A DNA stretch of 64,000 nucleotides, from NCBI GenBank assembly GCA_040218795.1, contig JAVJQT010000010.1, positions 186,001 to 250,000 on the forward strand, written 5' to 3'. Source of the stretch: CCMP332 sp040218795 (GTDB taxonomy: Bacteria > Bacteroidota > Bacteroidia > Cytophagales > CCMP332). The position numbers and the translations under genes are program-made. Under the pieces are notes generated by a model. The model ran no database searches and was not told where the DNA came from. It saw only the letters and a list, made by a program, of their open reading frames with translations. This document shows, in pieces, positions 53,639 through 62,235 of the stretch (its first letter is position 1; every line of letters starts with the position of its first letter).

Positions 53639-53658
53639 ATTGCAATACGTATTGCAAT
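53639..53658. promoter_or_regulatory. 20-bp perfect palindrome over the cupin start codon
   Basis: ATTGCAATACGTATTGCAAT reads the same on both strands for 20 bp and includes the first two bases of the cupin ATG (53657). Too GC-poor and without a loop or T tract to be a terminator; likely an operator or a binding site for a dimeric regulator. Confidence 0.55.
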
Positions 53659-54151
53659 GAAAGAATGGGAAAAAATTATTAAAAAATTAGACCTCGAAGA
53701 ACATCCCGAAGGAGGTTATTACAAAGAGATCTACAGAAGTAGGGAAGTTGTAAGCTTATCTGAAACCTATATGGGCAAAAGGGCTTTTTCAACCAGTATT
53801 TACTTTATGCTTAGGGCTGGGAATTTTTCAGCTTTTCACAGAATAAAACAAGATGAGATTTGGCATTTTTATCTGGGTGCAGCAATTGAACTTTTTGTTT
53901 TGGATAAAGAAGGGCAATTGGAGAAGGTCATAATTGGTTCCGATATTTTTTCAGGTCAACATTTACAATATGTTGTTAAAGGTGGCAATTGGTTTGCATC
54001 AAGAGTTCTTAATAATCAGGACTATTCCCTTGCCGGATGTACCGTTGCCCCCGGTTTTGATTTTAAGGATTTTGAATTAGCCAAAAGAGATATGCTTCTT
54101 GAGGAATTCCCTCAGCACAAGGAATTAATACGCCAACTCACCCGAATATGA
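53657..54151 (+). CDS. DUF985-family cupin protein
   Basis: 164-residue soluble cupin of the DUF985/cupin_5 family: HPEGGYYKEIYRS at the N-terminus, TSIYFMLRAGNFSAFHRIKQDEIWHFYLG with the metal-binding-type His/Glu set, and LAGCTVAPGFDFKDFELA at the end. Function unknown; no catalytic reaction is established for the family. The start lies inside a palindrome. The stop overlaps the DUF1624 gene start by four bases (ATGA). Confidence 0.88.
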   Translation: MKEWEKIIKKLDLEEHPEGGYYKEIYRSREVVSLSETYMGKRAFSTSIYFMLRAGNFSAFHRIKQDEIWHFYLGAAIELFVLDKEGQLEKVIIGSDIFSGQHLQYVVKGGNWFASRVLNNQDYSLAGCTVAPGFDFKDFELAKRDMLLEEFPQHKELIRQLTRI

Positions 54152-55326
54152 AAAGTTCATCTTCCTCAAGAATTTCTTCAATTGACTTTCTACGTGGCCT
54201 GGTAATGATAATAATGGCTCTTGATCATGTACGGGACTATTTTCATTACGATGCTTTCTTTTATGATGCCACCGACTTGAGTCAAAGCAGTGAAATACTA
54301 TTTTTTACCCGCTGGATAACACATTTCTGTGCGCCTGTATTTGTATTTCTAGCAGGCACATCGGCCTATTTTGTTGGAAAAAGAAAAGGCAAATCAGCGC
54401 TTTCCAATTGGTTGCTTAAAAGAGGAATATGGTTGGTAATTGTGGAATTAACCATTATTAAATTTGCCTGGAATTTTAAGCTGGACTACTCGGTCAATAC
54501 GCTTCAGGTTATTTGGGCATTGGGAATATCAATGATAGTTTTAGCCGCCTTTATCCATTTACCAAAAAAATGGTGTATATCAATTTGTGTAATTGGAATT
54601 GCAATCCATAATGCATTTGACGGCATTTCATTTTCAAATGAATTTATCTCGGGAATTTGGATATTCCTTCACAAATTTCAAGCACTTGCTATTTTGGATA
54701 TTCAATTTTTTGTGGCTTATCCCTTGATCCCATGGATTTTTCTTATGCCACTCGGTTATCATTTTGGCGCTTTATATGCTCCGGAAGTCAGTAAATCCCA
54801 AAGATTTAAGGCCTTATTAAAACTTGGCATCCTTACATCATTGTCTTTTATCTTAATTCGATCCCTAAATGTTTATGGAGATCCATACAATTGGGAAGCC
54901 ATGGGTAATTTATCATTTACGATACTTTCATTTCTGAACTTAACTAAATACCCCCCCTCTCTTTTATACCTAATGATGACAATTGGCCCTTCCATTATTC
55001 TTCTGGCATTCTCTGAAAAATGGCGGGGTAAGATTTTTGATGCTGTGGTTGTGATAGGAAGAGTACCGATGTTTTATTACATAATCCATATTTACATAAT
55101 CCATTTTATCGCACTTTTCGCCGCAAAGTTTCAGGGCTTTGAGTGGTCTGATATGCAAATTACACTTTGGGTTACTTTAGAACCCCAATTGCAGGGTTAT
55201 GGATTTAATTTATGGGTGGTTTATTTAATATGGATACTCCTGGTAGTAGGATTATATCCGCTTTGCACATGGTATTACAATTACAAAAGCAACAATCGAC
55301 AAAAGTGGTGGCTTAGTTATTTATAA
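54148..55326 (+). CDS. DUF1624/HGSNAT-like multi-pass membrane protein
   Basis: 392-residue integral membrane protein with about ten helices. The opening SIDFLRGLVMIIMALDHVRDYF and FLAGTSAYFVG are the DUF1624 signature, related to the heparan-alpha-glucosaminide N-acetyltransferase family, with acyltransferase-type His near the first helix. Actual acyl donor and acceptor are unknown. Overlaps the cupin gene by four bases. Confidence 0.85.
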   Translation: MKSSSSSRISSIDFLRGLVMIIMALDHVRDYFHYDAFFYDATDLSQSSEILFFTRWITHFCAPVFVFLAGTSAYFVGKRKGKSALSNWLLKRGIWLVIVELTIIKFAWNFKLDYSVNTLQVIWALGISMIVLAAFIHLPKKWCISICVIGIAIHNAFDGISFSNEFISGIWIFLHKFQALAILDIQFFVAYPLIPWIFLMPLGYHFGALYAPEVSKSQRFKALLKLGILTSLSFILIRSLNVYGDPYNWEAMGNLSFTILSFLNLTKYPPSLLYLMMTIGPSIILLAFSEKWRGKIFDAVVVIGRVPMFYYIIHIYIIHFIALFAAKFQGFEWSDMQITLWVTLEPQLQGYGFNLWVVYLIWILLVVGLYPLCTWYYNYKSNNRQKWWLSYL

Positions 55327-55345
55327 AATGTTGAATACAAGGAAT

Positions 55346-55693
55346 TTACTTTCTGGTCATAAAAATTTTTGTGATCATTCCATTATTCGAAAGTCCACTT
55401 CCCACATGCGTGATTTCAAAACCTTCTTTTGAGAGTTTGTTTATTGTAGTTACGATCAAATCACCATTTTTTTCCTGATTTTCTTCTTTAAGTTTTCTAA
55501 ATGGGATGAATTCAGATTGATTGTTCCCGTAATAGATGTGAATCCCCTTGGCATTATATGCAGGCACCTCGTAAATTTCCAGCATTATGTGTTGCTCAGG
55601 ATTGGAATCATCAAATGAAAATACTGAAAATGATAATGACACCAGCGCAAGTATTACTGCTATTCCAAAAAAAATTATTTTTCTATTGACCAT
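55346..55693 (-). CDS. small membrane-anchored/exported protein, paralogue of the one at 38712-39053
   Basis: 115-residue protein: N-terminal hydrophobic segment (FFGIAVILALVSLSFSVF), then the same small domain as the protein at 38712 (GIHIYYGNNQSEFIPF, EKNGDLIVTTINKLSKEGF, then a Gly-rich turn and a basic C-terminus). The two copies lie about 17 kb apart on opposite strands and share no neighbours. Family unrecognised. Confidence 0.6.
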   Translation of the reverse strand: MVNRKIIFFGIAVILALVSLSFSVFSFDDSNPEQHIMLEIYEVPAYNAKGIHIYYGNNQSEFIPFRKLKEENQEKNGDLIVTTINKLSKEGFEITHVGSGLSNNGMITKIFMTRK

Positions 55694-55707
55694 GATATTT
55701 TCTTTTT

Positions 55708-55833
55708 ATGAAGATACAAAAAGATAAAAGTCAATCATTGGAATTACTGAATCATATACCATTTTTTAGCTTAGAAATTGACAGCCAAAAGGAATTATTG
55801 AATTTGATAAATAAAAGACATCCTGATATTTGA
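55708..55833 (+). CDS. possible 41-residue ORF
   Basis: Short frame from ATG 55708 in the gap between two minus-strand genes (MKIQKDKSQSLELLNHIPFF at the start). Nothing recognisable; could be a remnant or chance frame. Confidence 0.22.
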   Translation: MKIQKDKSQSLELLNHIPFFSLEIDSQKELLNLINKRHPDI

Positions 55834-55836
55834 AGC

Positions 55837-56412
55837 TTACCAATAGCTGCTTTCTATCATCAAAATAATAGATATCCCTGCCGCAAGTCCACTAATCCAA
55901 AATCTAAATTTTTGTGCATTAAGATTTGGAATAGTCTCAATTATGGTCTTTAGAAGCATTATAATTACGACTACAAAAATCTGGCCCAGTTCAATTCCAA
56001 GATTAAAGGCGAAAAGTGGAATAATAATTGAAGACGCATTGCCCAAGAGCTGTAAAAGATAATTTGAAAAGCCTATTCCATGAATTAAGCCAAAAACAGC
56101 GATCAGTAGAAATAAAAAATTTTTACGTAAGGTAAACTTTGATTTAAAAAATGCACTCATTGAAGTAACAAAGATGGTACAGGGTATTAAAAATTCGATA
56201 ATCTCAACCGGGAAGACAATTAGTTTCAATACCGCCAAAATGAGAGTAAATGAATGCCCAATAGTAAAAGCAGTTATTAATATTAAAAGATTTTTCCATT
56301 GCTTTATTTCCTGAAAAGCACAAAGGGCTAAGAGAAATACCATGTGGTCATAAGCATTTAGATCCAAAATATGGTTTAAGCCTAAGTGGAGGTATGTTTG
56401 AAATATGCTCAA
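55837..56412 (-). CDS. HupE/UreJ-type small membrane protein
   Basis: 191-residue protein with about six helices, of the HupE/UreJ_2 group: GLNHILDLNAYDHMVFLLAL, the His-bearing TIGHSFTLILAVL, FGLIHGIGFSNYLL and FNLGIELGQI. Relatives near urease or hydrogenase genes move nickel or cobalt, but in Bacteroidota many stand without metal enzymes, as here. Divergent from the DUF6702 gene, with about 39 bp between the starts. Confidence 0.85.
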   Translation of the reverse strand: MSIFQTYLHLGLNHILDLNAYDHMVFLLALCAFQEIKQWKNLLILITAFTIGHSFTLILAVLKLIVFPVEIIEFLIPCTIFVTSMSAFFKSKFTLRKNFLFLLIAVFGLIHGIGFSNYLLQLLGNASSIIIPLFAFNLGIELGQIFVVVIIMLLKTIIETIPNLNAQKFRFWISGLAAGISIILMIESSYW

Positions 56413-56451
56413 GAATTTTTAAAAGGTAAATCGACAGTGAATCTAAATAAG

Positions 56452-56961
56452 ATGAAATATTTTGCAGTCACATTTTTTCTATTTTTTACATTCCATCCAT
56501 TATTTGGAGAAAAGCATTTAAATCATCCCTTTTATGTCAGCATAATTCATATTAATCACAACTTCAAGACCAATTGTCTGGAGCTTACTTTTAAGATATT
56601 TACAGACGATTTAGAAACCGGAATAAAAGGAGATTCCGGCAAAATCTTAAATCTTTATCATTCGAGTAATAATAAAGCCGATTCCATTATTTCAAACTAT
56701 TTGAAAAGTCATTGTCAAATAAAAATTTCAAGCGCGCCAGCGAAACTCAACTTTATTGGAATAGAAACAGCCTTTGATGTTACAGAGGTTTATTTTACCA
56801 TTGATTCGGTAAAATCTTTAATCGACTCGATTGAAATTAATTGTGACCTATTGGTTGAAGAAATCCCTGATCAAAGCAATATTTTCCACTATCAGATTGG
56901 AGATAAAACCAAAAGTCTCATATTAAATAAAAAAAATACCAATGGAATTATTAAAATCTAA
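56452..56961 (+). CDS. DUF6702-family exported protein
   Basis: 169-residue exported protein: signal peptide MKYFAVTFFLFFTFHPLFG, then HPFYVSIIHINHN and LTFKIFTDDLETGI, the start of the DUF6702 family. I use ATG 56452, because the longer frame from 56386 would overlap the divergent HupE-like gene and put a non-hydrophobic leader before the signal peptide. DUF6702 often lies beside HupE-type proteins in this phylum. Function unknown. Confidence 0.75.
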   Translation: MKYFAVTFFLFFTFHPLFGEKHLNHPFYVSIIHINHNFKTNCLELTFKIFTDDLETGIKGDSGKILNLYHSSNNKADSIISNYLKSHCQIKISSAPAKLNFIGIETAFDVTEVYFTIDSVKSLIDSIEINCDLLVEEIPDQSNIFHYQIGDKTKSLILNKKNTNGIIKI

Positions 56962-56983
56962 TTCCATTGCTACAAATGGGCTA

Positions 56984-57721
56984 TTACTTTTTCTTGAAAG
57001 TATATCCTATTGAAAGTTGTGCCTGAACGTTTCTGGCATCATCAAATCGGTAAAATCTGTCAAAATTATCCTGATTGTTTCCGGAATCAACAACATAGGC
57101 ATCCACTACTGAGCGATCAATATCATATATATTTCCCAAACTGTAAAGAATTCTGAACCCTACATTGACTCCAACAGGCAGATCGATCAAATAACCGAAG
57201 AGAAAAGAAAAATCGTTTTTGCTATAACTTCTGAAGTTTTCAATATCACCTCCAAATTGCTGTTCGAGCGTTACACTATTACTATTCTGGTCGAGTATTG
57301 TTCCTTCTACTTCTGTCGATTGACCTACTAAAAAGGAAGGCTGAACACCAATTTGAAAACTTGACATTCCTCCGTGCAACATAAAAACCAAAGGGATATC
57401 CAGATAACTTAACTTATCTGTATAATTAATATCATATGTATTACCTGCAATAATTTTATTGCCCGATAAATTATCAAATTTTCCTCCTCTTTGAGAATAT
57501 AAAACCTCAAGTTGAAATCTGAAAAAATGAGCAATTTGTACTCTGCCATATCCTCCAATGTGAAATGTAGGGGCAAGCATTCCAACTTCATCAGATGAAT
57601 TACCAAGCGATGCGAGAATGGATGAAGCATTTATTCCTGCTTTAGCGCCTCCGCTGAATTCTTGTGCATTCGAAACACCATAAACACTTATTAGACAAAA
57701 TATCAGTATAATTTTTTTCAT
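56984..57721 (-). CDS. PorT-like outer-membrane barrel protein
   Basis: 245-residue exported beta-barrel of the PorT/outer-membrane-protein type. Signal peptide to SNAQ, then the typical opening FSGGAKAGINASSIL and repeated strands (FFRFQLEVLYSQRGGKF, LSYLDIPLVFMLHGG, FQIGVQPSFLVG). Similar proteins are extremely common in Bacteroidota and have varied or unknown roles. Preceded by a consensus -7 box. Confidence 0.8.
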   Translation of the reverse strand: MKKIILIFCLISVYGVSNAQEFSGGAKAGINASSILASLGNSSDEVGMLAPTFHIGGYGRVQIAHFFRFQLEVLYSQRGGKFDNLSGNKIIAGNTYDINYTDKLSYLDIPLVFMLHGGMSSFQIGVQPSFLVGQSTEVEGTILDQNSNSVTLEQQFGGDIENFRSYSKNDFSFLFGYLIDLPVGVNVGFRILYSLGNIYDIDRSVVDAYVVDSGNNQDNFDRFYRFDDARNVQAQLSIGYTFKKK

Positions 57722-57740
57722 ATTTTTTTCCTTAGGCCGA

Positions 57741-57748
57741 CAAAAATA
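57741..57748 (-). promoter_or_regulatory. Bacteroidota -7 box for the PorT-like gene
   Basis: Minus-strand TATTTTTG fits TAnnTTTG exactly, 20 bp before the ATG. It separates this gene from murF upstream; no clear -33 element. Confidence 0.4.
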
Positions 57749-57772
57749 TAATTTTCCTCCATTACTGCTCCT

Positions 57773-59053
57773 TTATTCAATTAGTTTTTCTAATTGATAC
57801 TTTCTTGACCCTTTAATAAGAATAACTCCATTTTCAAACTCCAGTGATTTAAATGCATTGCGGCAGTCTTCGGTAGATTCAAAATACTTTATTGGGTCTT
57901 GGTTTTGAAAATCACTAAATTCTTTTCCAACCAACCAGATATGGTCTAATTTCAAGGTTTTCAAATAATCAATAATTTTTTTGTGTTCTTTTTTGGCAAA
58001 TGCCCCTAGTTCAAGCATTCCACCAAGAATCACCATTTTTTTTGCAAAGGTAGATTCTTCAATCGTTTTAATCGCAAGATGCATACTCGATGGGTTTGCA
58101 TTGTAGGCATCAAGCATTACTTTGAAATTTTTAAATTCAATTAATTGAGATCTGTTTAATTGAGGTTCATAAGATTCAATTGCTGAACAAATGGAATTAA
58201 TATCAACTTCAAAATATTGGCCAATCGCCGATGCTGCCAGAATGTTTATTTCATTATACTTTCCAACTAAATTTGAATTTATCCTTTGTGAATCGAGTTT
58301 GATTGCAGCAAATAAATCCATATCTATTCTGCTGGCTGTAAAATCTGCTTTTTTATCAAAGCCATAGCTAAATACATCAGCACCCATGGAGTGTTGTATC
58401 ATTTGCTCATCGTCGGCATTTAAAAAAACTTTCCCCTTATTTGATTTGACATAATCAATCAATTCCACATTGGATTTAATAACATTTTCCAGATTTCCAT
58501 AACCCTCAAGGTGATCCATGCCATTGTTGGTTACAAGCCCATAATTGGGTTGTGCGATAGTGCATAGAAATGTATGTTCTCCGATATGATTAGCCCCCAT
58601 TTCCAAAACCAGAAAATTGCAATTATCAGGTACCTTTAAAATGGTTAAAGGAAGTCCGATATGATTGTTAAAATTACCCGGAGTACTAAAGACATTATAC
58701 TTTTTTGATAAGACAGCACTAATTAATTCTTTGCAAGTGGTTTTACCATTCGAACCGGCAATCGCCAATACAGGAAAAGACCATTTTGAGCGAACAAAAC
58801 TTGCTAATTTTTGAAGACATTCCAGAGCATTATTAACATTAAAAAGTTGCTCTCCCTTCATATCCGGATCGTCAACTACTGCTAATGAGGCCCCTTTTTC
58901 AATGGCATCCTTTGCAAATTGATTTCCATTGAAATTCCCGCCTTTAAGAGCAAAATAGATCATCCCGGGTTTTATACTTCTGGAATCCGTGCTAACTCCA
59001 GTGGAATTCTTGAATTTTTCAAAAAGGAAATCTATCTGTTTTTGCTCATCCAT
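57773..59053 (-). CDS. murF: UDP-MurNAc-tripeptide:D-Ala-D-Ala ligase
   Basis: 426-residue cytoplasmic Mur ligase adding D-Ala-D-Ala to the peptidoglycan precursor. Motifs: N-terminal TDSRSIKPGMIYFALKG, the ATP loop GSNGKTTCKEL (100-110), EMGANHIGE, TNNGMDHLEGYG, and C-terminal ILGGMLELGAFAKKEHK. Length is normal. It overlaps the preceding Kir channel gene by 8 bp, an unusual partner for murF. Confidence 0.95.
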   Translation of the reverse strand: MDEQKQIDFLFEKFKNSTGVSTDSRSIKPGMIYFALKGGNFNGNQFAKDAIEKGASLAVVDDPDMKGEQLFNVNNALECLQKLASFVRSKWSFPVLAIAGSNGKTTCKELISAVLSKKYNVFSTPGNFNNHIGLPLTILKVPDNCNFLVLEMGANHIGEHTFLCTIAQPNYGLVTNNGMDHLEGYGNLENVIKSNVELIDYVKSNKGKVFLNADDEQMIQHSMGADVFSYGFDKKADFTASRIDMDLFAAIKLDSQRINSNLVGKYNEINILAASAIGQYFEVDINSICSAIESYEPQLNRSQLIEFKNFKVMLDAYNANPSSMHLAIKTIEESTFAKKMVILGGMLELGAFAKKEHKKIIDYLKTLKLDHIWLVGKEFSDFQNQDPIKYFESTEDCRNAFKSLEFENGVILIKGSRKYQLEKLIE

Positions 59054-60002
59054 TTAATTCTGCTTCAATTGTATCATTAATTTTACCAAGCTCAACCACC
59101 AAATCTCCTTGTACATTTGCTGTAAATGCTTTTTCGTATTTCCTTCCCCAAATCACCTCGCCCGCCAGATAAGAATATCTCGAATGAACTTGTTGGGCGA
59201 AAGTATCATCAAATCCCTTTATCAAAATTAAAATTTCAGCATTCTGTGCAAGTAATTCTTTTCGATCCAAGCCAAAAAGGGGACTACTTTCTGAAATCGG
59301 ATGAACTACTGTCCATGTTAATGGAAAAAAGTGAATATGATTTCTTTCCAGTTCAAGAGTGTAATAATTTCTTACCCACTCCCCTTTTTCATTTTTATAA
59401 TTTCTGGTAAACATTACACTTGCTTCCATATCAATCAGTGTATTGCTTCTTAAATTTGCAATTCTGAATTCCAAGGCATTAATATCATTGTATGGCGCAA
59501 TAATAGCATTGTCAGAAAAAATAATTTTTGCCGATGGTTTTGAAAACCTACCGTATAGCAAACCCGTTGCAAGCGCCACCAAGAGCAATCCCGACAATGC
59601 CTCCAAAGAAGCTACCATTCCTGCCATAAATCCGGTTGGACTCAAAACTCCATATCCAACAGTGGTTAAGGTTTGTACCGAAAAGAAAAATGAATTGGCG
59701 AAGTCATCAATCAGACTACCACGCGTCAGGCCGGATATTTTTTCAACTCCAATTAGCATATAGATCAAAGCAAAAAAGACATTGACCAATATGTATATTA
59801 ATAAATTGAGTAAAAGGAATCTTGACCATGACATGCTAATCAGGCGGTGATAATAATTCCTTGTTTTTCCTTTTGGAGGAACTCGTTTTACATTAAAACT
59901 ACCATCTTTATTGATGACCCTTTTGGTTTTTGAACTGAATTTTTGTCCAAAACCGGGATCATTGTTAAAATTAAAAATTCCCTTAATGTCCATTTGAATC
60001 AT
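59046..60002 (-). CDS. inward-rectifier-type potassium channel (KirBac-like)
   Basis: 318-residue inner-membrane K+ channel. Two helices flank the pore helix and selectivity filter TVGYG (114-118, within SVQTLTTVGYG), and the C-terminal half is the cytoplasmic Ig-like Kir domain (LEFRIANLRSNTLIDMEASV, LTWTVVHPISESSPLFG). The filter matches a K+-selective pore. Gene overlaps murF by 8 bp and the DUF547 gene by 20 bp, so the three minus-strand genes are probably one transcript. Confidence 0.93.
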   Translation of the reverse strand: MIQMDIKGIFNFNNDPGFGQKFSSKTKRVINKDGSFNVKRVPPKGKTRNYYHRLISMSWSRFLLLNLLIYILVNVFFALIYMLIGVEKISGLTRGSLIDDFANSFFFSVQTLTTVGYGVLSPTGFMAGMVASLEALSGLLLVALATGLLYGRFSKPSAKIIFSDNAIIAPYNDINALEFRIANLRSNTLIDMEASVMFTRNYKNEKGEWVRNYYTLELERNHIHFFPLTWTVVHPISESSPLFGLDRKELLAQNAEILILIKGFDDTFAQQVHSRYSYLAGEVIWGRKYEKAFTANVQGDLVVELGKINDTIEAELNG

Positions 60003-60780
60003 TTAAAGACCAATCGTATTCTCTAAAGGAAATATCCGTATTTTCATTTATTTCCACCTCCGAATACTTATTAAGAAACTCAATCAAGGTTCCATTTTTT
60101 GTAAAATCATCGCTAAACCAGGAAAAAATTTTTGAGATTTTAAGATTTTGATTGTCGATCAAATTTTTAGTTTCATCGTTGATAAATAGTCTTGATTGCA
60201 TATCTAATTGTTTATTCAGATTCTCAGCAGTATATGCCTCATTTCGCAAATTTGGACAAGAAACCGATGCGCAATTGATCGCAAAATGAATCCTGGGCTC
60301 ATTAAACTGTTTTCGAAGCATGCCATGTTCTATATCGTTCAAAGAGTATGAAAAATCAGAAATAAGAATAAATGATTTATCCCAAATTGTATTTACAAAG
60401 GGTATTGAAACTGTTGAATTCAAGTCTTTTATTGACGACAAAGGATAATTATCAATTATTAGTTGTAAAGTAAAAGCATTGTAGGCATTGATCCAGTAGG
60501 CCAGCTTTTCTTCTCTGTTCCAGGTACTTTTATCCGGATGATTTCCTTCGAGTATTTTAATGTATGAATAAAACTTATTTGGATTATTTATAAGCCTCTG
60601 ATAATCTACCATACCATTTTGCATCACAATATCTTGCAAAACCTCTGTCCATAAATTATGAGAAATGGGATGAACATTTGTTTCTCTTTCGGGTATTGCG
60701 CAAGCTGTAGTAAATATGAGGATGAAATAAGCTAAAACAGCCCTGTAATAATTCCTATCGAAATGAAAATCAGCATCCAT
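59983..60780 (-). CDS. DUF547 lipoprotein
   Basis: 265-residue predicted lipoprotein: hydrophobic segment ending TTAC (lipobox Cys near residue 28) and then the DUF547 domain (KLAYWINAYNAFTLQLIIDN, HFAINCASVSCPNLRNEAYT with conserved Cys). The signal region has an acidic start (MDADFHFDRNYY), unusual for a lipoprotein, and the start lies 49 bp inside the end of the TauE-like gene; no better start codon exists. Function unknown. Confidence 0.8.
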   Translation of the reverse strand: MDADFHFDRNYYRAVLAYFILIFTTACAIPERETNVHPISHNLWTEVLQDIVMQNGMVDYQRLINNPNKFYSYIKILEGNHPDKSTWNREEKLAYWINAYNAFTLQLIIDNYPLSSIKDLNSTVSIPFVNTIWDKSFILISDFSYSLNDIEHGMLRKQFNEPRIHFAINCASVSCPNLRNEAYTAENLNKQLDMQSRLFINDETKNLIDNQNLKISKIFSWFSDDFTKNGTLIEFLNKYSEVEINENTDISFREYDWSLNDSNGH

Positions 60781-61505
60781 GCCACATATTTATGAATAAT
60801 TTCTAAAGTTACTTTTTTCAATAGCTTTTTCCCCAGAACAGCTCCCAAAAGCGCTGGGATCAAAGCTGCCGCAATCATTAACAAATTTTCAGTCGAATCC
60901 AATAAAACTAATTTCTCGGAGTAAATGCTAATTCTTGTAATATCGACCAGGCATGCGATGGCTACTCCGCTTGCAATAAATTGTTCTTTACCAAGATTGC
61001 TTTTAATCAAAAACATCGATCGAAGAGCTCCCTGATGTCCACTCAGTCCTCCAAAAAACCCGCTCAGTAATCCACCTAACCATAAAAGTTTTGAACTAAT
61101 ATTTTTTAATGCAAATGCGGTATTAAATTCCAAAATTGCAAAACCAATCATCACGGTTCCTATCAATAAATTAAGGGCTTTCAGACTTAAGTCGAAATCG
61201 AAAATAGTGAGATTGTATAATGGTTTAACATCACTTAAATCAAGCAATAACAAAGCCCCAAAAAATGCTCCAACAATACAAAATGGGCCAAAATACAATA
61301 GGACTTTTAAACTGATATATCGATAAAGCAATGAGAGTTTAAACAGATTATTGATGAAATGAACAATTGCCGTCATTGCAATGGCCTGGTCCAAAGGGAA
61401 GAAAAAAATAAATACAGGTGTCAGTAAAGTCCCAAGCCCAAAACCACTAAAAAAAGTAAGCAAAGAGGTTAAAAAACCGACAACTGCGAGAATTATGTAT
61501 TCCAT
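60732..61505 (-). CDS. TauE/SafE-family transporter
   Basis: 257-residue membrane protein with about eight helices of the TauE/SafE (sulfite/sulfoacetate exporter) family: GFGLGTLLTPVFIFFFPLDQ near the N-terminus and LLSGFFGGLSGHQGALRS in the middle repeat. Substrate cannot be told. It is the first gene of a minus-strand run leading to murF and has an inverted-repeat cluster 26-52 bp upstream of its start. Confidence 0.88.
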   Translation of the reverse strand: MEYIILAVVGFLTSLLTFFSGFGLGTLLTPVFIFFFPLDQAIAMTAIVHFINNLFKLSLLYRYISLKVLLYFGPFCIVGAFFGALLLLDLSDVKPLYNLTIFDFDLSLKALNLLIGTVMIGFAILEFNTAFALKNISSKLLWLGGLLSGFFGGLSGHQGALRSMFLIKSNLGKEQFIASGVAIACLVDITRISIYSEKLVLLDSTENLLMIAAALIPALLGAVLGKKLLKKVTLEIIHKYVAWMLIFISIGIITGLF

Positions 61506-61531
61506 TTTATAAATACATTAAAAAGATGGCT

Positions 61532-61557
61532 CCCAATTTGGGAATTAATTTCCCAAA
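61532..61557. promoter_or_regulatory. nested inverted repeats upstream of the TauE-like gene
   Basis: CCCAATTTGGG (61532-61542) overlaps TTTGGGAA-TTAAT-TTCCCAAA (61537-61557, perfect 8-bp arms). It lies 26-52 bp from the TauE-like ATG and about 95 bp upstream of the start point implied by the sigma54-like motif at 61616. Candidate operator or enhancer site. Confidence 0.4.
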
Positions 61558-61615
61558 ATAAGACACTTACAAACTAAAAACACCGATAAAATACCATATA
61601 GGCACTATTTTAATT

Positions 61616-61631
61616 TGGCAACGTATTGGCA
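61616..61631 (+). promoter_or_regulatory. sigma54-like -24/-12 motif in the intergenic region
   Basis: TGGCAACGTATTGGCA has GG (61617-61618) and GC (61629-61630) exactly 10 bp apart, with TGGCA and TTGGCA around them; 9 of the main consensus positions fit. No protein gene follows for about 330 bp, so any transcript would be a small RNA. Confidence 0.35.
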
Positions 61632-61693
61632 CTGTATAAGTAAAGAAATAAATTTTAAAAAAGCTTTTAAGAATTTTTGTTTGTTGTTGCCTA

Positions 61694-61730
61694 GCAAAGG
61701 CCGGTATTGTTATATCGGTCTTTCTTATTT
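61694..61730 (+). terminator. terminator-like hairpin in the gene-free interval
   Basis: AAAGGCCGGTAT pairs with ATATCGGTCTTT through 12 positions with two G-U pairs and a 4-base loop, followed by CTTATTT. Could end a roughly 90-nt transcript from the upstream sigma54-like motif. Confidence 0.4.
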
Positions 61731-61802
61731 GTTAAGCGACTATGAAAATTGTATTATTTTAAGGTTGTTATTTTTAGAAGTATTATTAACTTTGAGTAAA
61801 AG

Positions 61803-61826
61803 AAAGCTAGCAATAGCTTTATTTTT
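61803..61826 (+). terminator. second hairpin with GCAA tetraloop
   Basis: AAAGCTA-GCAA-TAGCTTT, perfect 7-bp stem closed by a GNRA-type tetraloop and followed by ATTTTTC. Confidence 0.45.
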
Positions 61827-61863
61827 CATGCAGTTTTCATACACTTTTGTTTGTTATTGAAAA

Positions 61864-61890
61864 GAGCCTTCATTTTATGAGGGCTTTTTT
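61864..61890 (+). terminator. intrinsic terminator upstream of rpmE2
   Basis: GCCTTCAT-TTT-ATGAGGGC stem (one G-U pair) and six Ts. It is the third terminator-like hairpin in the gene-free stretch 61506-61963. Confidence 0.65.
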
Positions 61891-61909
61891 GATGTTTTTC
61901 TCTAAAGTC

Positions 61910-61940
61910 TTGTTTTTAGATTGAAGCTTTATTATTTTTG
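61910..61940 (+). promoter_or_regulatory. rpmE2 promoter
   Basis: TTG (61910-61912), 20 bp, then TATTTTTG (61933-61940), an exact -7 box. The predicted start point near 61947 lies just before the ATG at 61964. Confidence 0.55.
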
Positions 61941-61963
61941 CAACCCTTTTGAAAAGAAAGACA

Positions 61964-62209
61964 ATGAAAAAAGAAATTCATCCGGAATACCACAACGTAG
62001 TATTTCACGATACAGCAAGCGACTTTAAATTTCTTACCAAATCTACTATGGGCTCTGAGGAGTCTATTAAATGGGAAGATGGTAATGAATACCCCTTAAT
62101 TAAGGTGGAAATTTCTTCTGCCTCACATCCATTCTTTACAGGTAAGAAAATATTTGTTGATACAGCAGGTAGAGTTGAGAAGTTTAATAAGAAATATAAA
62201 AAGAGTTAA
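61964..62209 (+). CDS. rpmE2: 50S ribosomal protein L31 type B
   Basis: 81-residue L31 of the Cys-less B type: MKKEIHPEYHNVVFHDTASD at the N-terminus, EISSASHPFFTGKKIFVDTA and a basic C-terminus. Lack of the zinc-binding Cys pairs identifies it as the zinc-independent form. Start ATG 61964; the in-frame TTG at 61949 is upstream leader. Followed by a strong terminator. Confidence 0.95.
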   Translation: MKKEIHPEYHNVVFHDTASDFKFLTKSTMGSEESIKWEDGNEYPLIKVEISSASHPFFTGKKIFVDTAGRVEKFNKKYKKS

Positions 62210-62235
62210 TTCTGTTTTTATTTGTCATAAAGAAG

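Noticed and set aside
56386..56451. Longer start for the DUF6702 gene
   Set aside because: Overlaps the divergent HupE-like gene and puts hydrophilic residues before the signal peptide.
61615..61860. 81-codon frame beginning with TTG
   Set aside because: Composition is erratic, it runs through two terminator-like hairpins, and its TTG lies in a sigma54-like motif; treated as non-coding.
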